This document shows, in pieces, positions 61,055-64,000 of a stretch of DNA of 64,000 bases. The stretch is from positions 38,456,456-38,520,455 of the forward strand of contig NC_081135.1 in NCBI RefSeq assembly GCF_958295425.1. The letters run 5' to 3'. The position numbers and the translations under genes are program-made. The notes beneath the pieces are model-generated. The model ran no database searches and was not told the origin of the DNA. It saw only the letters and a program-made list of their open reading frames with translations. Origin of the DNA: Solea solea (taxonomy: Eukaryota; Chordata; Actinopteri; Pleuronectiformes; Soleidae). How positions within the stretch are numbered: the first letter of the stretch is position 1; every line of letters begins with the position of its first letter.

Positions 61055-61135
61055 ATATGTATATATATGTACATATATATGTACACACACACACACACAC
61101 ACACATATACATACATATATATATATATATGTATA
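61055..61135. repeat. TA/CA-rich microsatellite
   Basis: ATATATGTACATATATATG, then (CA)n at 61083-61105 and (TA)n at 61113-61130. Confidence 0.9.
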
Positions 61136-61469
61136 ACTCAAAATAAAAAAAATCCGTCCTCTAAAATTTCATTTTTCTTGGATTAAAAAATATAAAAACA
61201 TAAATTCTCACAGGTGTAAAATTCTGTGTAGAAAGAAAATGATGCAGAGACTCGACGCTCGCTTGTCATGTGCAGTTGTTAAAGGATCAATCTGGGATTC
61301 TTAAAAACCTATTCTCCCACACTTGTTTTATGGGGCGATTATGATTAACGGGGACGTAAATCTGTGGTCTGACATCACACTGAGATTTAATGTGTGACAG
61401 TTTTCACACGTCCAGCAGCCAGGGAAAGGAAAATGAGGTTTTAGCCACTTTATCGCACCATTAAATCAT

Positions 61470-61790
61470 CTTTTCTGCCAGGAAACTGGAGTTTGTGTCA
61501 CTTTTTCATCTCCATGCGCCGCTACACCAAACCCCATAGAGAAAATCAGTGATTTTAACATCACAGAACACAGGAGTTGTTGATCCACTGCTGCCTCCAT
61601 CACTAAGTTCAGATGAGTTATTTTGCAACATCTGCGCTTGAAATCCTGTTTGGATTTACTTCAGTGACACAAAGTGGCCACACGAGGCAGCAGTAGACCA
61701 GCAGCTCCTGTGTCCCTGAGAGCTAAAATCACTGATTTTCTCTATGGGGTTTGGTGCAGGAGGGAGAATCATTTACAAAGCAACACAAAA
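61470..61790. mobile_element. Foldback MITE, copy J
   Basis: Arms are CACCAAACCCCATAGAGAAA near 61529 and CTATGGGGTTTGGTGCAGGA near 61742. The centre CCACTGCTGCCTCCATCACT and CACACGAGGCAGCAGTAG is as in other copies. Confidence 0.8.
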
Positions 61791-62073
61791 GTGACTAAAA
61801 TCTGTTTTTCTTCTGCTTCAAACTCATTTTGTGGTTGCCAGGTAACCTGTTGTCGCTCAGTCCTGATCCCCGTCGATCATTGACCCGTTAAAAACGGAGG
61901 AAAACGGAGCCTAGGCTGAAAACTCAGAGTCGTCCTTCAGTTAACTCAAAGCTCAATAACTCATGATGTTTTTTCTGTATAAAAAGCCGACTATAAACAC
62001 ATAAATTAAAGTCCCACAAATCAATAGAAACTAAAGCAGAGTTGATTCAGAAGGAGTCCCTGACCTCTGACCT

Positions 62074-64000
62074 CTAATCCTCGTCGTCCTCCGCGGTGTA
62101 GATGACCTGGTTCCTGCGTTTGATGCGTGGAGTCGTGCCTCTGCTGCCGGGACCTCCGGCCTCGTCGCTGGTGCGTTTGGAAACACGCGCAGCGGCGGAC
62201 GCGTCCTTGCCCTCCTCCACCTCCTCCTCGTCCACGCCCTCACAGACTCCGCCCCTCTCTGCGACTGCAGAGTGAGAGCGAGGAGCAGCCGGGGTGGAGT
62301 GTGAGGGAGGGGGCAGGTTCATGAGGCGGGACATGTGAATGGGTGAGACGTCAGACTTGGGCTCGGGCAGAACCATACGACTCGGGGTGTGGATTTCAGA
62401 GAGGTTAACACCTGTTGTTGCTGCTGCTGCTTCTTCTTTCTCCTTCTTTTCTTCTTCCTCCTCTTCCTCCCACTCGTCCTCGATGGTGATCTCATCTGGA
62501 TTGAAGGAACTCGACAACCCCGACGTGTCTGTTGGATACTCGCTGGGCTCGTCCGCGCCGTTCCCCTCTTCATCATCGTCCTCCTCCTCCTCCTCTCCTC
62601 CGGTGCTGCCCAGAACGCGGCCCGGCTCCTCCCCTCCCTGCACGACCTGAGCATAGAGGTCTGTGAGGCCTAAGGTGGCGCACAGCTCCGTCGTCTGGGG
62701 GTTGGTGCCACAGCTCGGCGCGGCGTGGTACTGCGGCCTGCCGGGGTCGTAGGGCGGCACGGTGCGGCTGAAGTTGTCTGGCACGGCGAGTTCTCCGCTG
62801 AGATCCTCCACCACCTGCATCATGGCTGCTTCTGACACTCTGTAATCCCACCTGACGAACACAGACTGGGATTAAAACCACGACTGTAACAGCTGCTGTG
62901 GGACTTTGTCACTCTCCTCATCCAGACTGAGGGTGTTGTGGCTGAAGTGCCCCCACGTCATAGTTATTTCAGTGTTTTTTGGTTTGTTTCTTTACGGTTA
63001 CGAGTCCTTCAATTAAGATTTGACCCAGTATTTAGACTGCAGATTTATGCAAGGAGGCAAGAACTCGGGATTAAACCTCGGATTTTAAACTATGAAGTTA
63101 ACGGACGATTATTTTCATTTTGATTAATCTGTCGATCATTTCCTCCGTTAAACGAGTCATCGTTTGGTTCAGAAAATGTTGAAAAATGTTTATCATTGTC
63201 AAACCTGGAAACGATTATTTCTTTGTTTATGTGGAGAAAAGAAACCAGAAAATATTCACATTTAAGAAGCTGAAAAATGACATAAGCTCTCCAAGGAACT
63301 CCAAGGAGTTGTTCCTTATTGTAATGTAATCATTTTATGATATCTTTACACTACAGCAAAAAAAGGTGCTAAAAACAGACTTCCATAACCCAACACATGC
63401 AGCGTGGCATCGGGAAGTCAACCTGCAGGACATTAAATATGAAATATTCACATTTAAGAAGCTGAAAAATCAGATAAAACTTGTTTTAATTCTTATACAT
63501 TTTTTAGTAATAATCGAGTTATCGTTGCAGGCGTCATCGCGGCACTCAAACATTTGAAAAAAGTGAGTTGTGTCGCCCCCTAAAGGTACGAGTTTCATGG
63601 TTAAACGCGTTTTTACTCACTCGAGACAGTAACAAGCTTTATAAAATAAGTTCTTTTTATCCGACAAACGCGCTCGGACGAGTTCTCTCATTTACGTAGG
63701 GTGCAAAAGACACAAAGAGAATAATAATCTGAAGGATTAACAACAGGTTGAACTCGTGTACCGTTGGTGCAGGCCGTTGTTCTCCGGTGGGTTCCAGGGG
63801 TGAGGGGTTGTCCTCTGCAGACTGTTGGTGGCCTTCAGGATAGCCAGCCACTCTGGATCGTACTCCAGACCCTCGGATGAACCCGGTCTCTCTGGGACAT
63901 CCACGATCTGCATCACAAGAGTCCAAAAATTAAAACCATCGACTGAAACTCTTCTGTATCCGAGCAGAACACACCGTCTCTCACCTGTAAGAATTCCCTG
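62074..64000 (-). CDS. dbr1: Lariat debranching enzyme, C-terminal part (5' end beyond window)
   Basis: Hydrolyses the 2'-5' branch of excised intron lariats in the nucleus. Only the 3' end is present: 64000-63985 (ending REFLQ), 63907-63762 and 62851-62074, in continuous phase. The junction peptide has GLEYDPEWLAILKATNSLQ and WNPPENNGLHQ, then RWDYRVSEAAM and NPQTTELCATLGLTDLYAQV, which match the C-terminal domain of vertebrate DBR1. The metallophosphoesterase catalytic domain lies outside the window. The last exon encodes a long acidic, low-complexity tail (runs of E and D) with a short basic KRRNQVIYTAEDDED end, also as in DBR1. The gene points toward the rab5-like gene. Confidence 0.93.
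63110..63290 (+). mobile_element. hAT-like repeat in dbr1 intron
   Basis: ATTATTTTCATTTTGATTAA, CTGTCGATCATTTCCTCC and TATTCACATTTAAGAAGCTG. A second fragment of the same family (TATTCACATTTAAGAAGCTG) is at 63443-63525, beyond the duplicated rab5 exon. Confidence 0.6.
63357..63431 (+). pseudogene. Decayed copy of the rab5-like last exon
   Basis: About 75 bases match the start of rab5 exon 6 (58773-58847), including AACCCRACACAYGCAGCG and AGTCAACCTGCAGGAC, at very roughly 85 per cent identity by eye. The acceptor CTACAG is kept, but an extra A in the first A-run shifts the frame, and the cysteine tail is absent. It lies in the dbr1 intron on the opposite strand, with hAT-like repeat sequence on both sides, as the original has on its left. 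Confidence 0.8.

Noticed and set aside
62339..62673. Plus-strand Ser- and Cys-rich ORFs over the dbr1 last exon
   Set aside because: They are shadows of the acidic low-complexity tail of dbr1.

Overview
The window is vertebrate nuclear DNA, almost certainly from a teleost fish. It holds five protein genes with clear GT-AG introns, a lens gamma-S crystallin, dense (CA)n/(TG)n microsatellites, and dispersed MITE-like and SINE-like elements of a kind common in fish. Exon models below were built by hand from reading frames, splice phases and remembered family sequences; no database search was possible.

Layout. 1-14.3 kb: gene-poor DNA with a 1.2-kb trinucleotide-based minisatellite, many microsatellites, several copies of a foldback MITE and some non-repetitive GC-rich blocks. 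14.3-18.3 kb (-): dnajb11, ten coding exons, complete. 19.4-25.1 kb (+): tbccd1, eight coding exons plus a non-coding first exon, divergent from dnajb11. 27.4-40.2 kb: one 12.8-kb tandem satellite of about 38-bp units with higher-order repeats. 40.7-42.5 kb (+): crygs, three exons with a TATA box. 42.9-52.7 kb (-): lcmt2 (tyw4), fourteen exons. A 617-codon intronless coiled-coil ORF that I do not recognise lies on the opposite strand inside its 4.1-kb intron 11. 53.3-60.9 kb (+): a divergent Rab5-family GTPase, sharing a roughly 0.65-kb divergent promoter region with lcmt2. 62.1-64.0 kb (-): the last three exons of dbr1, running off the right edge. A decayed copy of the last rab5 exon lies in a dbr1 intron.

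The dnajb11-tbccd1-crygs order matches the human 3q27 cluster, so this is an old linkage interrupted here by the satellite. The genes do not form a pathway: ER chaperone (dnajb11), centrosome/Golgi positioning (tbccd1), lens structure (crygs), tRNA wybutosine synthesis (lcmt2), early-endosome traffic (rab5-like) and intron-lariat debranching (dbr1).

Points most worth following: the nested coiled-coil ORF; the Rab5 C-terminus, in which the usual CCSN end appears split by a Gly/Ser trinucleotide expansion so that the prenylation cysteines are no longer near the end; the satellite with a 14-bp perfect palindrome in many units; and a long-armed foldback MITE with about ten copies, one of them in the rab5 3' UTR.
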